Shown: in pieces, positions 35,220 through 47,900 of the stretch | Numbering within the stretch: position 1 is the stretch's first letter | Layout of the letters: each line of letters begins with the position of its first letter | Assembly (NCBI RefSeq): GCF_964355755.1 | Contig: NC_092677.1 | Coordinates: 24,460,101 to 24,524,100 of the forward strand | Length of the DNA: 64,000 nucleotides | Source of the DNA: Antedon mediterranea | Lineage: Eukaryota > Echinodermata > Crinoidea > Comatulida > Antedonidae | Direction of reading: 5' to 3' | Translations under genes and position numbers: made by a program | The notes under the pieces: model-generated | Seen by the model: only the letters and a program-made list of their open reading frames with translations | The model's database searches: none | What the model was told of the DNA's origin: nothing

Positions 35220-36603
35220 TTTGTATTATAAGTGAGAGGGTTTGTACGTCTGTCTGTGTGTTTGTCTGTTTGTTCGTTATACAAATTTTTGTTACTGCAC
35301 ATAATCTTACATATTGGGTATCAAAATGACCGCAATTATACCGGGAATGTTCTAAGCTATATTTCAACATCATCCGCCACCTAGGATCCAAGTTAGGGAC
35401 CAAAATGTGGTAAAACCCCCACTTTCGATGTTTGTTCGTTATACAAATTTCTGTTTCTGCACGTAACCATACGTATGAGGTATCAAAATGATGGCAATTG
35501 TACCCGGAAGGTTTTAAACTACATTAAAAAAAATCCCTCGACTCCTGGGGTTTTTGTGGGAGGGGGAGGGGGTGGTTTGTGATGTCATTTTTGCTTGGGC
35601 TCGGGGTTGTAGGCTATCGAATTGTAAAATTATACTACAAATGTTTTACAGTATTTGAATTATACTTAGGAAGGCGTTTGGGGAAATATAGATATAGATA
35701 TACATATTTTAATCATTAACCAATATGACACCAATTCATTTACATATTTAGCAAAGTACTTTAACCATATCCAGCTACGTATCGGTCTCTTGGATATCCA
35801 TTCCTGTGTTAACATATACACGTTCTTTACTGTTACTGTGTTCTATTACTATATTTGTACATCATCTGCCATCTAGGATCCAAGTTAGGGGTCACAATGT
35901 GGTCAAAATGGGCCACTTTCGATGTTTGTTTGTTATACAAATTTCTGTTTCTGCATGTAAGAAGATGTTAAAGTATTTTAATTATCCCTGGAAAGTGGCT
36001 GTGAGTTTGGGGTGAGGATGTATAGAGGCCTATCACCAAGACCGAAACAGTATTGGGAATGTTTTAAACTACTTTCGAAAACAGCCACTGAGGGATTATG
36101 GGTTAGGAGTGATGGCTAACATAATTTTTACTGGAACCTTCTTAAACATATCACCCAGTATCTTGGGGGAGGAGGAGGACTCAAAATACTGGCGTAATGG
36201 AGTAGCCTATATGATTTGAATTGTAATACGAAAGTTACTACATTTGAACTGTCCAGAGGAGGAGTTACGGTTTGTTGATTGTGGCTTGGATGGTGAGAGG
36301 AGAATGAAGGCTAGGGGGCAGTATAAAAATTAGATATTTTAATTATCAGCCAATATGACACCTATTTATTTACACAGTTTACAACGTACTTAAACCATAT
36401 CGTAGCTATGTATACCCTCTCAATTTGAAGTTGAATTGAATTTGTACTGAGAAGAATTTGTTTTTAGAAAGGAGTGTGGGGTGTTATTGAAGAGGGGTGG
36501 GGGTTGGTGAGTATGGGAGGTAGGCCTACTGGCGTCGGGTGTTATTTACTAAGAAGGTTTTAAACTAATTTTAAAACCCGCCCAGGGCGGGTATAATTGC
36601 TAG
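35220..36603 (+). mobile_element. Non-autonomous Helitron, copy 2 (longer, internally duplicated)
   Basis: Starts TTTGTATTATAAGTGAGAG, where the expected TC has become TT, right after the CTAG of copy 1. It ends with CCCGCCC/GGGCGGG hairpin, TATAATTG and CTAG. It is about 500 bp longer than its neighbours; the ATCTAGGATCC-AAGTTAGGG block near 35870 repeats one near 35380, indicating an internal duplication. Confidence 0.8.
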
Positions 36604-37469
36604 TCTATATTATAAGTGAGAGGGGTTGTACGTCTGTATGTCTGTTTGTTCGTTATACAAATTTTTGTTACTGCACGTAATCTTACATATGGGGTATCAA
36701 AATGACCGCAATTGAACCGGGAATGTTCTAAGCTATATTTGAACATCATCCGCCACCTAGGATCCAAGTTAGGGACCAAAATGTGGTCAAAACCCCCCAC
36801 TTTCGATGTTTGTTCGTTATACAAAGGGGATAGTGGGGATTTTGCTTAGGCTAGGAATAGTAGGCTATCAAATTGACCAGAATTGTAGATGGAAAATGTT
36901 ACAGTATTTAATTAATTCCTGAGAAACGGCCACTGAGGGATTATGGGTTGGGAGTGATGGCTAACCTAATTTGTACTGGAACCGTCTAACAAACATCACC
37001 CGGTTTCTGGGGTGTGTTGGGAGGAGGAGCAAAAATACTGGCGTAATGAAGTAGCCTAGGCCTATATGATTGAATTGTACAACGAAAACTTACTAGGCCT
37101 ACATTTGAACTGTCCAGGGGAAGAGGTAAGGTTTGTTGATTGCGGCTGCGATGGTGAGAGGAGAAAGAAGGCCGGGGGACCACAGTATCAACATTATATA
37201 TTTCAATTATCAGCCAATATGACACCTACTCATTTACACAGTTTACAACGTACTTAAGCCATAGGCCCATCAAAGCTATGTATGCCCTCTCAATTTGAAG
37301 CTAAAGTTTAATTGAATTTGTCCTCCACTGGAAAGAGTGTGGGGTGTTATTGTGGGGTGTTATTAAGGGGTGGGGGTTGGTGCGTATACGGAGATACTGG
37401 CGTCGGGTGTTATGTACCGAGAAGGCTTTAAGCTAATTTTGAAATTTTTGGGGCGGGTATAATTGCTAG
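36604..37469 (+). mobile_element. Non-autonomous Helitron, copy 3
   Basis: Starts TCTATATTATAAGTGAGAG immediately after copy 2 and ends GGGCGGGTATAATTG, CTAG, T. The left arm of the terminal hairpin has decayed (AAATTTTTGGGGCGGG), so this copy may no longer be competent at its 3' end. Confidence 0.8.
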
Positions 37470-37753
37470 TATACAATATATGGGTTTATACTAAAAAAGA
37501 AAAGGATGCCACCAGTTATTTATTTATTGTTTAACGGAGCTGCACCACATGTTAACCTCACGCGGCATTACAAATACATACCGCAATATTTTGCAATACA
37601 ATAATCATCGCAAAAAAGTGCTTTGCTTATAAGTATGAAAAAGTAATATGTAAAAATGCAATTTAAACTATATATTCCAATAAGTTAAATCAGGGAAGAG
37701 TTAAATTATGAACTCTTCCCTGGTTAAATAATATTAATATTTTAATTTTACAG

Positions 37754-40031
37754 TAATGCTGATTATAGGCTTAGAGACTTTTGTCAAGAATTCAGTAATG
37801 CTTATCCAGGGAATAAAAGACACGAGTTAAGATTTCTTTTACATGATCATCTACCGGTTGGTGTATTGGCAAATGAACACTACACGGGAATGGATTTATT
37901 TAATGAACTTAAGGATAAAGGCAAAATCTCATACGAGGATGTTAAAATAATGTCAGAAATTGCAGAGGTGTCAGCAAATGCCAAAGCAAAAGACAGTGTA
38001 AAGAAATATAAACGAGACGTCAGTAAACAGTATGACAATACCGGTCCGTGTAAAGCAAGTTTGTCTTCAAAGCGTAAAAAATTTTATAACGCTATGAGTG
38101 AAATCACGGAAGATGCCGAAGGTGATTTGCACAACTTGATTGCGTACTACAAATTGGCTCCACGTGGATTTAAAAATAAATGGGATTTAGTATTTCATCT
38201 AGAGAAAGAACATCAATTAAACACAAAGCTGCAATTGGTAAAATTTGCCAATCTGTTGAATGTAGGTGCAAATAGAATATTATTGAGTAAGTATTCAAAA
38301 CTATACTACTGTAAAATTATTTCCACATGTCATTTGTTGTTGTCTCCACTATACTGCTATATGTCTGAAACAAATACTTATTAATAGAAGAGACGTACTT
38401 AAGTACTAGAGTTGTCTCGCACTAGTGATCATGACTGTGTTCTTAACAGTACGTAAACCCAGAAAAGGGTAGAGCTTTCTGACATTTCGACAATGAAAGT
38501 TTTAAGTCTGATCTAGCGGGTGCACCCGCTTCTAAAACCCTCTTCCGGCTCTATTATTTTAATTCTATTTTTTATCAAATCAAAATCACACTGCAACCTA
38601 TGAAACAAGTCTATTCATTTTGTCTCTTCGACAGAAAGCTAAATATCTCAAAGGCAAACGTAGGACTTCATCTACTCTCTATTGCAAATTTTATCGCTCA
38701 ATTTGGCATCGTGGTCTATTGCAATAACTCAATAAATTTGCAATCGAGTGACCAGCTACATTATAATTTTCGGCTACAGGTTGATAAAGCTTTAATGTTT
38801 TGATCGCTGCCATTCTCATCATACGGAGTGTTTTCTTGGTTTCTCCCATGTACTGTTTTACACACACGTAAACGGTGGTTGCCCAAAGAACACGTATACC
38901 ATTACGATAACAAGTTGGGTTGTTATTTCATTTCCTATGCATATAGTCAATTAAATCTCTACTAAAAAAAAAAAAAAAAATATTCTTTATTGGTTTATTA
39001 TATTATTGTACAGGTAGACCACAAGTTCGTAAGAATAAAATTGAAGACTTTAAATTATATATACCTTCAAATACAAAAACAGGTATGTTAGACATTTTTT
39101 TGACTGACCATATCAAGTAACCTAAACTGATATAAATCAATTGCAGTGTGGATTTAGGGCCAGTTTAATGGGGCTTTAAATATTAAAATGAATTAAATAC
39201 CTAAAAATATTTCACGTTAGTCTAGTAATAAATATTATGTTTTTCTGCAAATTTCGTCATTATTATTGATTATGCTGAATTTGATTTCGTTACTGTAGCC
39301 CTTTTTATCGATTTTGGCAACATTCAACAGCAAGGACGCGTTCATTTCAGTTGAAGCAAACTCATGAGTTTTTAACCAAGTTTTCTTACATGAGTCCAAC
39401 ATAGTATTGGCCGTGAGAAAATCCATGGACAGATAAACGCCATATAACCGCCAAACAATTCAGTATAACTACCAAAAAAAATTGATGTTTTTGTTTCTGT
39501 ATTTCTTTTTGTATATGTACATTTAATGGCTTGTAGGTTTTATAATAATCTCCTAATTCATTCGTTTTAAAGTCAACTCCATTATTATACATCGCCTGAG
39601 ACTAACATGCAGTATAGGGTTTGTAATGTAAAAACAACAATTGTAATAATGTCAATCATAATAGCAAATTACAACTTTTTCTTAATTTCCCTTTTGTTTC
39701 TTTATAGCATTGATTTGTTGTTGTTTTCGTAATCTTGGTTCTAGACTGTATTTCAACTTAATAATAGAAAAAATATAAATATTTTGGTATACATGGCGTT
39801 TCATACGTATTATAGTTGAGTTAGAAATATGTATTTAAATTTCCAGGAAAAAATCGAAACATCGGCTGGTGGACAAACATAAAACAAAAAACACAGTCTA
39901 CTGTTTGTATTGCTATCGTAGCTATCTTCATCATAGGCCTACTATATTGGTATATTTCCAGCAATCCAGAAGGTAAGTGGTATTTCAATCCAAGAGGACC
40001 TGACATGGAACAGAAGGAATCTACTTTCTGA
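37754..40031 (+). CDS. Death-effector-domain protein with C-terminal transmembrane anchor, first exon not found
   Basis: Three exons are supported: 37754-38286, 39014-39082 and 39847-40031 (stop TGA), all with canonical splice sites and matching phases. Exon 1 begins in a DED: YRLRDFC, HELRFLLHDHLP, GMDLFNELKDKGKIS and VKIMSEIAEV follow the six-helix DED pattern of FADD/caspase-8 type adaptors. A second helical part (LSSKRKKFYNAM ... NKWDLVFHLEKEH ... FANLLN) looks like a diverged second DED. The E/D-RxDL surface motif is not clearly kept. After a basic linker comes a hydrophobic stretch VCIAIVAIFIIGLLYWYI, a credible membrane helix, and about 20 residues. A donor within the last exon (39972) would allow another tail. 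DEDs mediate homotypic assembly in apoptotic and immune signalling; a membrane-tethered one is unusual. The start Met was not located. Confidence 0.72.
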
Positions 40032-40399
40032 AGCCTAGAAGCACCCAAGCACAAAGAGCGTATGGTCAATCGATGGAAAGGTGATTGCGACAGTAGTCAG
40101 AAATGACAGGGAAGTAAAATTAGCCATTCTTACATTGGCTGAAGTAAACAATCTATAATAATTATGTTATTAAATCCAAAGAGAGATATACGATGGTTAT
40201 GCACGGAAATTTACAATACCATTTATAACTGTTTGTAATTTAATTTTTAAAAGAAATGTATTATCATTAGGTATATTCACTAAGCACGATTTTGAAATTG
40301 AAACTAATGTGACCTCGATTATTATACCGTTAGCATCACTTTTCGATAATTCTTTGTTTCTTTTTATTTTTTCTTTTCTTCACATTCTTAACAAAACAA

Positions 40400-42770
40400 A
40401 TGAACAACATAGAAAATGAAATTAATATCTTTAATGTCAAGCATTCAGTTCAAAATGCATATAACTTTGATCAAAACTTTATGAATTATCGAGATAAAGC
40501 CTTTTCCGCTAAGCTTCACACGTTAATATTCGCTCCTTAAGTAAAAATTACGACAATCTCAATTTATTTTATGAAACTTGTATTAAATATAAATTTAATA
40601 TTATTGGTATTTCAGAGGTATGGAATATTTCCCAACCTGAGCTTTACCGGCTACAGAATTATAATTTAGAAGTTGTATGTCGAGAGGATTCTCGTGGGGG
40701 CGGCGTAGGTGCCTACATTCATTCTTCTTTAAATTATAAACTTGTAAAAGCCAATGTTACCCATGCTGAGTCCTTGTGGTTAAAAGTTGCAAATAGTTAT
40801 AATTCTGAAATCCTTGTAGGTACCGAAAACCAAATACTAATATTAAAGAATTTCAAGACAGTCTTATTCATACATTAAAGGAAAATAACATTGATAAAAT
40901 GGACTGTATTCTCTTAGGGGATTTTAATTTGGATGCAAATGACAACAACACACTTCATAATAACTTTTTCTCAATAATGGATTGCATTTGCATGACTCAA
41001 CTTATAAACAGTCCAACAAGAAAAACGCTTACTACTAGTACAATAATTGATCACATTTATACAAATATTCATAAATTTAAAATACATTCCGGTACAATTT
41101 ATACAGACATATCTGACCATTTTCCTATTTTCGCTGTTTTTGAAGATTTTACATTAGGCTAGGCCTAAGAATAAAAGATAAGCCAATAACTATAACAAAC
41201 AGAAACTTATTAAAAATTATAAAGTTGAACATTTTATTTCTGAACTGGATTATTGTAATTGGCGTGAAGTGTATGATACCAATGATACAACATACAGCCT
41301 ATAATCATTGTAATGATATATTTCTGAATGTTTGTGATAAGCATGCCCCAATTACAACGCAAAATCCAAAGAAACAACATGTGGATAAACCTTGGCTTTC
41401 CAAAGCAATCAAGACAAGCATAAACAAAAAGAACAAAATGTACTCAAAGTGTATAAAAAGAAATTTTAATCCAGAGATATTTTCACGCTATAAGAAATAC
41501 AGAAATATATTAACAAGTGCAATCAGAAAGGCTAAAAAAATATATTACGGTAAACTGTTCAGAAATTGTAAAAACGATAGTGGAAAAATATGGAACAATA
41601 TAAACATGATAATTAAAGGATCTAACTCTAATGATCACGGAAATCCTCTCGATACACTCAGAGTGGTCTATGACATGGGTGAACAAATAAGTAACGGTCC
41701 AGAAAATTGTGCTTCAACTTTCAATAATTATTTTGTTAATATAGGGCCAAATTTAGCCAGCAAAATTAATGAAAACTCGACACCACCTTCTGATTATTTA
41801 CAAAATCTTGAAACGCCTGCTTTTTTTGTGAAACCAATTACACATTATGAAATTGAAAATCTAATTAAAAATATAGATATAAAGAAGTCATCTGGTTATG
41901 ATTTCATATCTGGGCGTCTAGTCAAAGACTCTGCTTCTCATATTAGTAGACCACTTGAGCATGTATTATTTATCATTTATTAATGGGATCTTCCCAGATG
42001 CTCTGAAAATAGCAAAGGTGTATCCTATTTTTAAGAAGGGAGAAAAAGATGTTATAAAAAATTACAGGCCTATTTCTGTTCTACCGATTTTAGCCAAAAT
42101 ATTTGCAAAATTAGTTAATGTCCGAATGTTAGAATTTTTCGAAAAGCACCATATTCTCTATGATCACCAATATGGATTTAGGAAACATTACAGCACTACA
42201 TTTTCTCTTGTAAATCTAGTAAATTCAATTATTAATAAAGTGGATGAAGGTAAAGTCACTATTGGAATCTTCATTGACATGGCAAAGGCATTTGATACAA
42301 TTGATCATAATATTTTACTTAACAAACTTCATTACTAAGAGGAATTTACCTGGATTGGTTTAAAAGTTATCTAACAAACAGGAAACAGTTTGTAAATTAT
42401 GGTGGATGCAACTCCACCGAAGAACGTATTACACATGGTGTGCCTCAGGGCTCTGTCCTGGGAACAACACTTTTTCTTTTGTTTATAAATGACTTACCAA
42501 CTTCATCAACATTCTTTAATTTTCGATTATTTGCAGACGACTCAAATCTTTTTCACACATATGAGGGAAAACACACTAATATCAATCTTGATGAAATATC
42601 TTTTCAATTAAATAAAGTATTAAAGTGGTGCAACGCAAATAAGATAACAATAAACTCGTCCAAAACCAATTTCATTATATTCCAAGGCAGGAGAAAAACA
42701 GTCACAACTAGGCCTATAGATAATATTATAATTGATAATAGGAAAATTGAAATATTATAGTTATACAGGG
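40400..42770 (+). pseudogene. Degenerate non-LTR retrotransposon (CR1/L2/Jockey-like), plus strand
   Basis: Endonuclease then reverse transcriptase, broken by several frameshifts. The EEP endonuclease is seen as FNIIGISEVW (about 40585), GGGVGAYIH, GDFNLDAND (40917) and SDHFPIFAVF (41112). RT follows with NYRPISVLPILAK (42060), GFRKHYST, FIDMAKAFDTIDH (42272), GVPQGSVLGTTLF and FADDSNLF (42529). Breaks occur near 40820, 41165, 41960 and 42340. Coding stops at 42760, where the thumb and C-terminal parts should follow, and a short AT-rich tail with AATAAA comes next. Clade assignment within non-LTR elements is tentative. Confidence 0.85.
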
Positions 42771-43359
42771 AGTAGAGCTAGATAGGCATGAAGTTGCATT
42801 TTCTCTTCTTCCTCTTTATCCAATTATTTAATTGTTTTATATATTATAATGTTATATTTATGTATTTGTTTTAATTTTTTGGATGAATAAAGAAAGAAAT
42901 AAAAAGAAAAATAATAGTATTATATATAATATTATTATATGTTGAAGAAAACTTTTGCAAATGTTTGATTTGAATTATATAGAACTATCCTCAATTAATG
43001 GTACACTAACTAAAAAGTACACTAGCCAACATCTTTCTATGTGTAATTGCAATTCAGTAGGAATCACTATTTCTAATATGCTAATTGCACATTAATAAGA
43101 TAAGATAAATCTTTATGGTGGCGGACTGATCCATTATCCGACGGGGGTGTGAGTGAGTTTATGTTGTTAATGTTCTTCTTATCGTAAGGTTTGCCTCTCG
43201 TCGGAGAGAGAGGCTTATGTCGGTTTATCCAGGTAAGCGGCACTCATATGACTACCAACACCACTGTTGGTTTGTGTATGTAAACAGATGATGAAACAAA
43301 CATTGTTAATATAATAATATATATAGTGTATAGTGAAAAATATATGTAAAGAGAACATT

Positions 43360-43420
43360 TGTATGGAAATAAAAGTGGGATGACCCCACATAAGATAAAA
43401 AAAATCTTTATTGTCATGAA
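43360..43420 (+). repeat. LINE 3'-end fragment related to the 48.66-kb terminus
   Basis: GAAATAAAAGTGGGATGACC then CCACATAAGATAAAAAAAATC closely resembles GAAATAAAAGTGGGTCGATC then CTACATAAGACAAAAAAAG at 48663-48700, the end of the Tx1/L1-like element. It is therefore a solo 3' end, or the two families share a tail. From 42.8 to 43.6 kb I see no gene. Confidence 0.5.
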
Positions 43421-43699
43421 CACAAGGTGAACATGAAATCTGTTTTCCTTGATGCTTAAAAATACATACAATATATAAAACATTAAAAAATATCAATACA
43501 ATAGGCCTACATTCTACTATATTAATAAAATAGTTTACAGAAGGAATAACTAAACAAATCATTTTTGAAATGTTGAGTTGGAAACATGTATAGAGTTGTA
43601 GACAAATGATTTCCTACATCGAGTGGTATTGCACATTAAAGGACGAATTCTACCTGATTTATTAACAATATATTTATCATTCAACGGGTGTGAGTTATC

Positions 43700-44930
43700 T
43701 TCCATTATTTTTCATAATTCAATTCAATTCAACATTTATATCAGACAATTGTCCATATGGTATAATACATTACAAAAAAAAAAGATGATGAAGGAGAAAG
43801 GACCAAACTTGTATCTATTGGTATAATGCCCCTCTCCATTTGTAGTACATGATTGAATCAACAAATATTTTTACTGTATACACAAATTAACATTCTGTTT
43901 TCGCTTTTCATTATTCTTGTAAGAAATCGGTAAGTCGAAATCCTCAAATATTCATAAAATGATGGAATATTGTTTTCTAAAAACAAATTCCTCGCACTAA
44001 CAAATCTGGGTTGTCCCAACAACCTCCGGAAGCATCATTATAACAAACTTTGAAAAAGTCGGTTGATATCTTTTTAAAAATGATTAGACCAAAGGAGAAC
44101 ATTTGATTGATTTGGAGCAGTATGAAAATGTCCTACACAAAACATTACCTCTAATACATAGAGATCTATATTGGCGTTTTATATCTGCTTCATCTCTTAG
44201 ATTCGAAGTTAAAATATGGCCTAAGTTACGTAAAATGATAACATACTCCAGCGCCTTATCACCCAATACTGTTTTAGGAGTCCCATAGATTCTACGAATA
44301 GTGTGACAAAACAGCATACAGTTAGACTTTGTATTATTATAAATAATATCATGCTCAGATGCAAAACCCACACACGTGTTAACCAGTTTTTGAAGGCCTG
44401 AGGCAGAGGGAGCACAACCAAATCATCAGCATAGTATAAATGATTAAAACATAATAACATCCATATCTACTTTTACCAAGAGACGTACTGAGAGTGTCAA
44501 CATAATATTGTATAATAGAGGAGACTTTACACCCTCTTGCCTTACACCATTTGTAATTGGGAAACTATCCGATAAACAGTTACCCCATCTGACTAGAAAA
44601 CGTTATTGTTGATACCAGGACACAAGGAACCTAATCACAACAAGAGGCACATTTCTCTCAATAAGCCTTCTGAACAATGTCCATTGGTTAACTCGATCAA
44701 AGGCTTTGCTTGAATCGAGAAAACAGGCATATACCGGGCTACCATTGCGGTTATAGAAATCGATTATTTGTTTGAGAACAAAATACATGTATCAGTTGAA
44801 TGCTGGGATTTAAAAGGCAAATTGATGGTCATTAGTACTAAGTGATTTATTAAAAAAATTTGTAAGAAGCATCTCAAAACCTTTCGATAATATAGAAGCT
44901 ATGGCAATAGTCAATAGTTTATAATAGGTT
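43700..44930 (-). pseudogene. Non-LTR retrotransposon fragment, minus strand
   Basis: Read on the minus strand, RT pieces appear in order: VYACFLDSSKAFDRVN (around 44700), ITNGVRQ (around 44550), YYADDLVVLPLP (around 44425), then FASEHDIIYN.TKSNCMLF and LGHILTSNLRDEADI down to about 44084. At least one frameshift separates the YADD and FASEHD parts, and the segment between the first two pieces is shortened. The AT-rich, poly(T)-bearing stretch down to about 43.7 kb fits the 3' untranslated end. The fragment abuts the next element head-to-head near 44930. Confidence 0.75.
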
Positions 44931-47900
44931 GATATATAGCAAGGTTGTAGTTACTGTTAATAGTAGAGGAGTATCCATTTTATTTAAGAACGGTTTAGAT
45001 GTAAAAGAAATCATTCATAAGTATTCTGACGAAGATGGAAGAATTATTATACTTGGTATATTACTTAAGAATAAACAAATAAATCTTATAAATGTATATG
45101 CACCAAATAATTATAAAGAGAGAGCAATTTTTTTTAAGAAGCTTGACAAGAAAATTGATAATCTTTGCAATGTTAAAAATGAGTATATAATAATGGGGGG
45201 TGACATGAATTGTGTTTTACAACAAAGAAACAGCCTGTATCTAAGCTATGACAAATCTACTGCAATTTTAACAAAATGTATTAATAAATCAAAGCTCTGT
45301 GATATTTGGAGAATAAGTCATGAAACAAAAACCCAATTTACTTGGCGACGTAAAAATACATATAGAAGGTTAGATTACTGGCTGATATCTAGTGTATTAT
45401 ACAAACATGGTGATGTTATTGACACCGATATCAGACCTTCTGTTCTTTCAGACCATCAAGCTATTTCGTTGAAAATTATAAATAGTCATGAAAAAAAAGG
45501 ACCTGGAAATTAGAAATTCAATAATAGTTTTTTGGAGAATAAAGATTTTATACAAAGCATTTTAAATATTATTGAAAATATTTAAAAAAATGAAAACAAG
45601 CTTAATCCAAGTCTCTTATGGGAATACCTAAAAATTTAAATAAAGGAATTCTCGTGTAAATACGGAATAAATAAGAAAATGCAAAAAAAATATAAGAAAG
45701 AATACATTAATTAAAAAAGTGTATAAGTTAAACGATGAGCTTGATGGTGCTTATGATCAAAAGACAGAAAAGATATTAAATAACAAATTAAACGAGCTAA
45801 ACCAAATTTATACATCTGAAGCAAAAGGAGCACAAATTAGGGCTCGAGTAGAATGAACTGAAAAGGGAGAAAGAAATACTAAGTTCTTTTTAGGTTTAGA
45901 AAAAAACAAGGCTAAGAAAAAACATATTACGTCAGTTCTTAAACCGAATGGGAAAATTACTACAAACACCCAAGAAATTCTTAACGAGCAAGTTAGGTTT
46001 TTCAAAGAGTTGTATAAAGAAACCCCTTCAAACCAGGAAAATGTTAATAGTTATTTTGGTAGTACTAAAATCAATGCACTGTCATTTGAAGAAAAGCAAA
46101 AATGTGAAGGTATGTTAACAAATTATGAATGCAAGATGGCTCTTTTAAACATGAAGTTAAATAAAAGTCCTGGTACAGATGGGCTAACAGTCAAATTTTA
46201 TTGCACATTCTGGGATTCCTTAGGAAATTTATTGTGTGATTCTGTTAACTTCAGTTTCTTGAATAAAAAACTGACATCTTTGCAACGTAAAGGTATTATT
46301 TCATTACTGTATAAAAAAGGTGAAAGAGAGAAACTTCATAATTGGAGACCTATTACTCTTTTGAATATTGATTATAACATTATTGCACAAGTGTTAGCCA
46401 ATTGGTTACATTCGGTCATTAGCTCCATAATTAATAATGATCAAAAGGGATATATCAAAGGCAGGTTCTCTGGTGAAAGCATAAGATTAATAGAAGATTT
46501 ACTTAATTATAGTGACGTACATAAACAAGAAGGTGCTTTGATTTTTATAGATTTTGAAAAAGCCTTTGACTCTGTAGGCAGATATTTTATGTTTAAAACT
46601 TTAGAAAAATTTGGTTTCGGTATTCAATTTATACAATGGGTTAAAGTTATGTATAACGATACTGAAAGTTACATTGTAAATAATGGATGGATGTCAGAAG
46701 GTGTTTTAATGAATAGAGGAATCCGTCAAGGTTGTCCACACTCAGCACTTTTATTTATTTTAGTAGTCGAAGTTATGGCAACAAATATAAGAAATAATCA
46801 TTTGTGTAAAGGTATCAAATTGCCGTCAGTAACTAATGAAAATGTTAATGTAAAGATTGCACAATTAGCAGACGATACTGTGATTTTTGCCAAGAATGAA
46901 AAAGCCATACAACAAAGTTATTTTAACGAAATTGATTGTTTTTGTGAAATGTCGGGTCTGATGCTAAATAAATCCAAGACAAGGGGAATGTGGATTGGTG
47001 GTGATAAAGAGAAAATTAGTAACTATTGCAACATTACCTTTAATCAAGAACCTATTAAGTTTCTAGGTATTTACATTGGTTATGATAAGGATATTTGCAA
47101 TACAAAAAATTGGTATGAGAAAATTGAAAATCTAAAAAAGATCCTTAAAACTTGGGAAAAAAGAAAAATATCATTCTTTGGGAAAATCACGGTAATTAAA
47201 ACACTAGCGTTATCAAAACTTATATATAATGCATGTGTGACAGACTTGCCAAAATCTATTATTCCTGAAATAAACAAGATTTTATACAACTTTTTATGGA
47301 GTGGTAATAAAGAAAAAATTAAAAGAAATACTCTGATACAAAACATTGAAAATGGTGGGATTAAAATGATAGACTTTAACTCTATGATTGAATTTTTAAA
47401 GTTAGGCGGGGTAAAACGTTTACTAAGCCCGGATCCAGGAAAGTGGAAATGTATTCCATTATACAATTTATATCCAATTGATTATACATTAAGTATGACG
47501 GAAGCAAACTTTGAGAAGCATAATGCACTCAAATATGTGAATACATTCTATATAAATATGCTTAAAGCCTGCATACGGTTTAATAATATTTATACTAAAA
47601 AACCTCAATGTATATGTGAAATAAAAACTCAGAGGTTATGGGAGAATATATATGTCATGGATAACAAAAAATCACTATTCTGTAAATCTTGGGTGAATTT
47701 AGGTATAAAAACAGTAGGAGATATTATGGTTAAGTCTAGATTTAAGCATATTAATGAAATAACTCTACTGTTGTTGAAACGAAGGGAAAATGCATTTTTA
47801 AAATATATGGCACTAATTGACGCTATTCCGAGAAACTGGAAAGTTATAGTGGTTGAGACACCCTATTGTTATATACATAAAGAGGTTGATACAATAGACA

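Noticed and set aside
34735-37225. Minus-strand frames of 74-99 codons around 34735-34959, 35104-35403, 36600-36824 and 36986-37225
   Set aside because: They lie in the three Helitron copies and are repeated because the elements are. There is no Rep or helicase motif.
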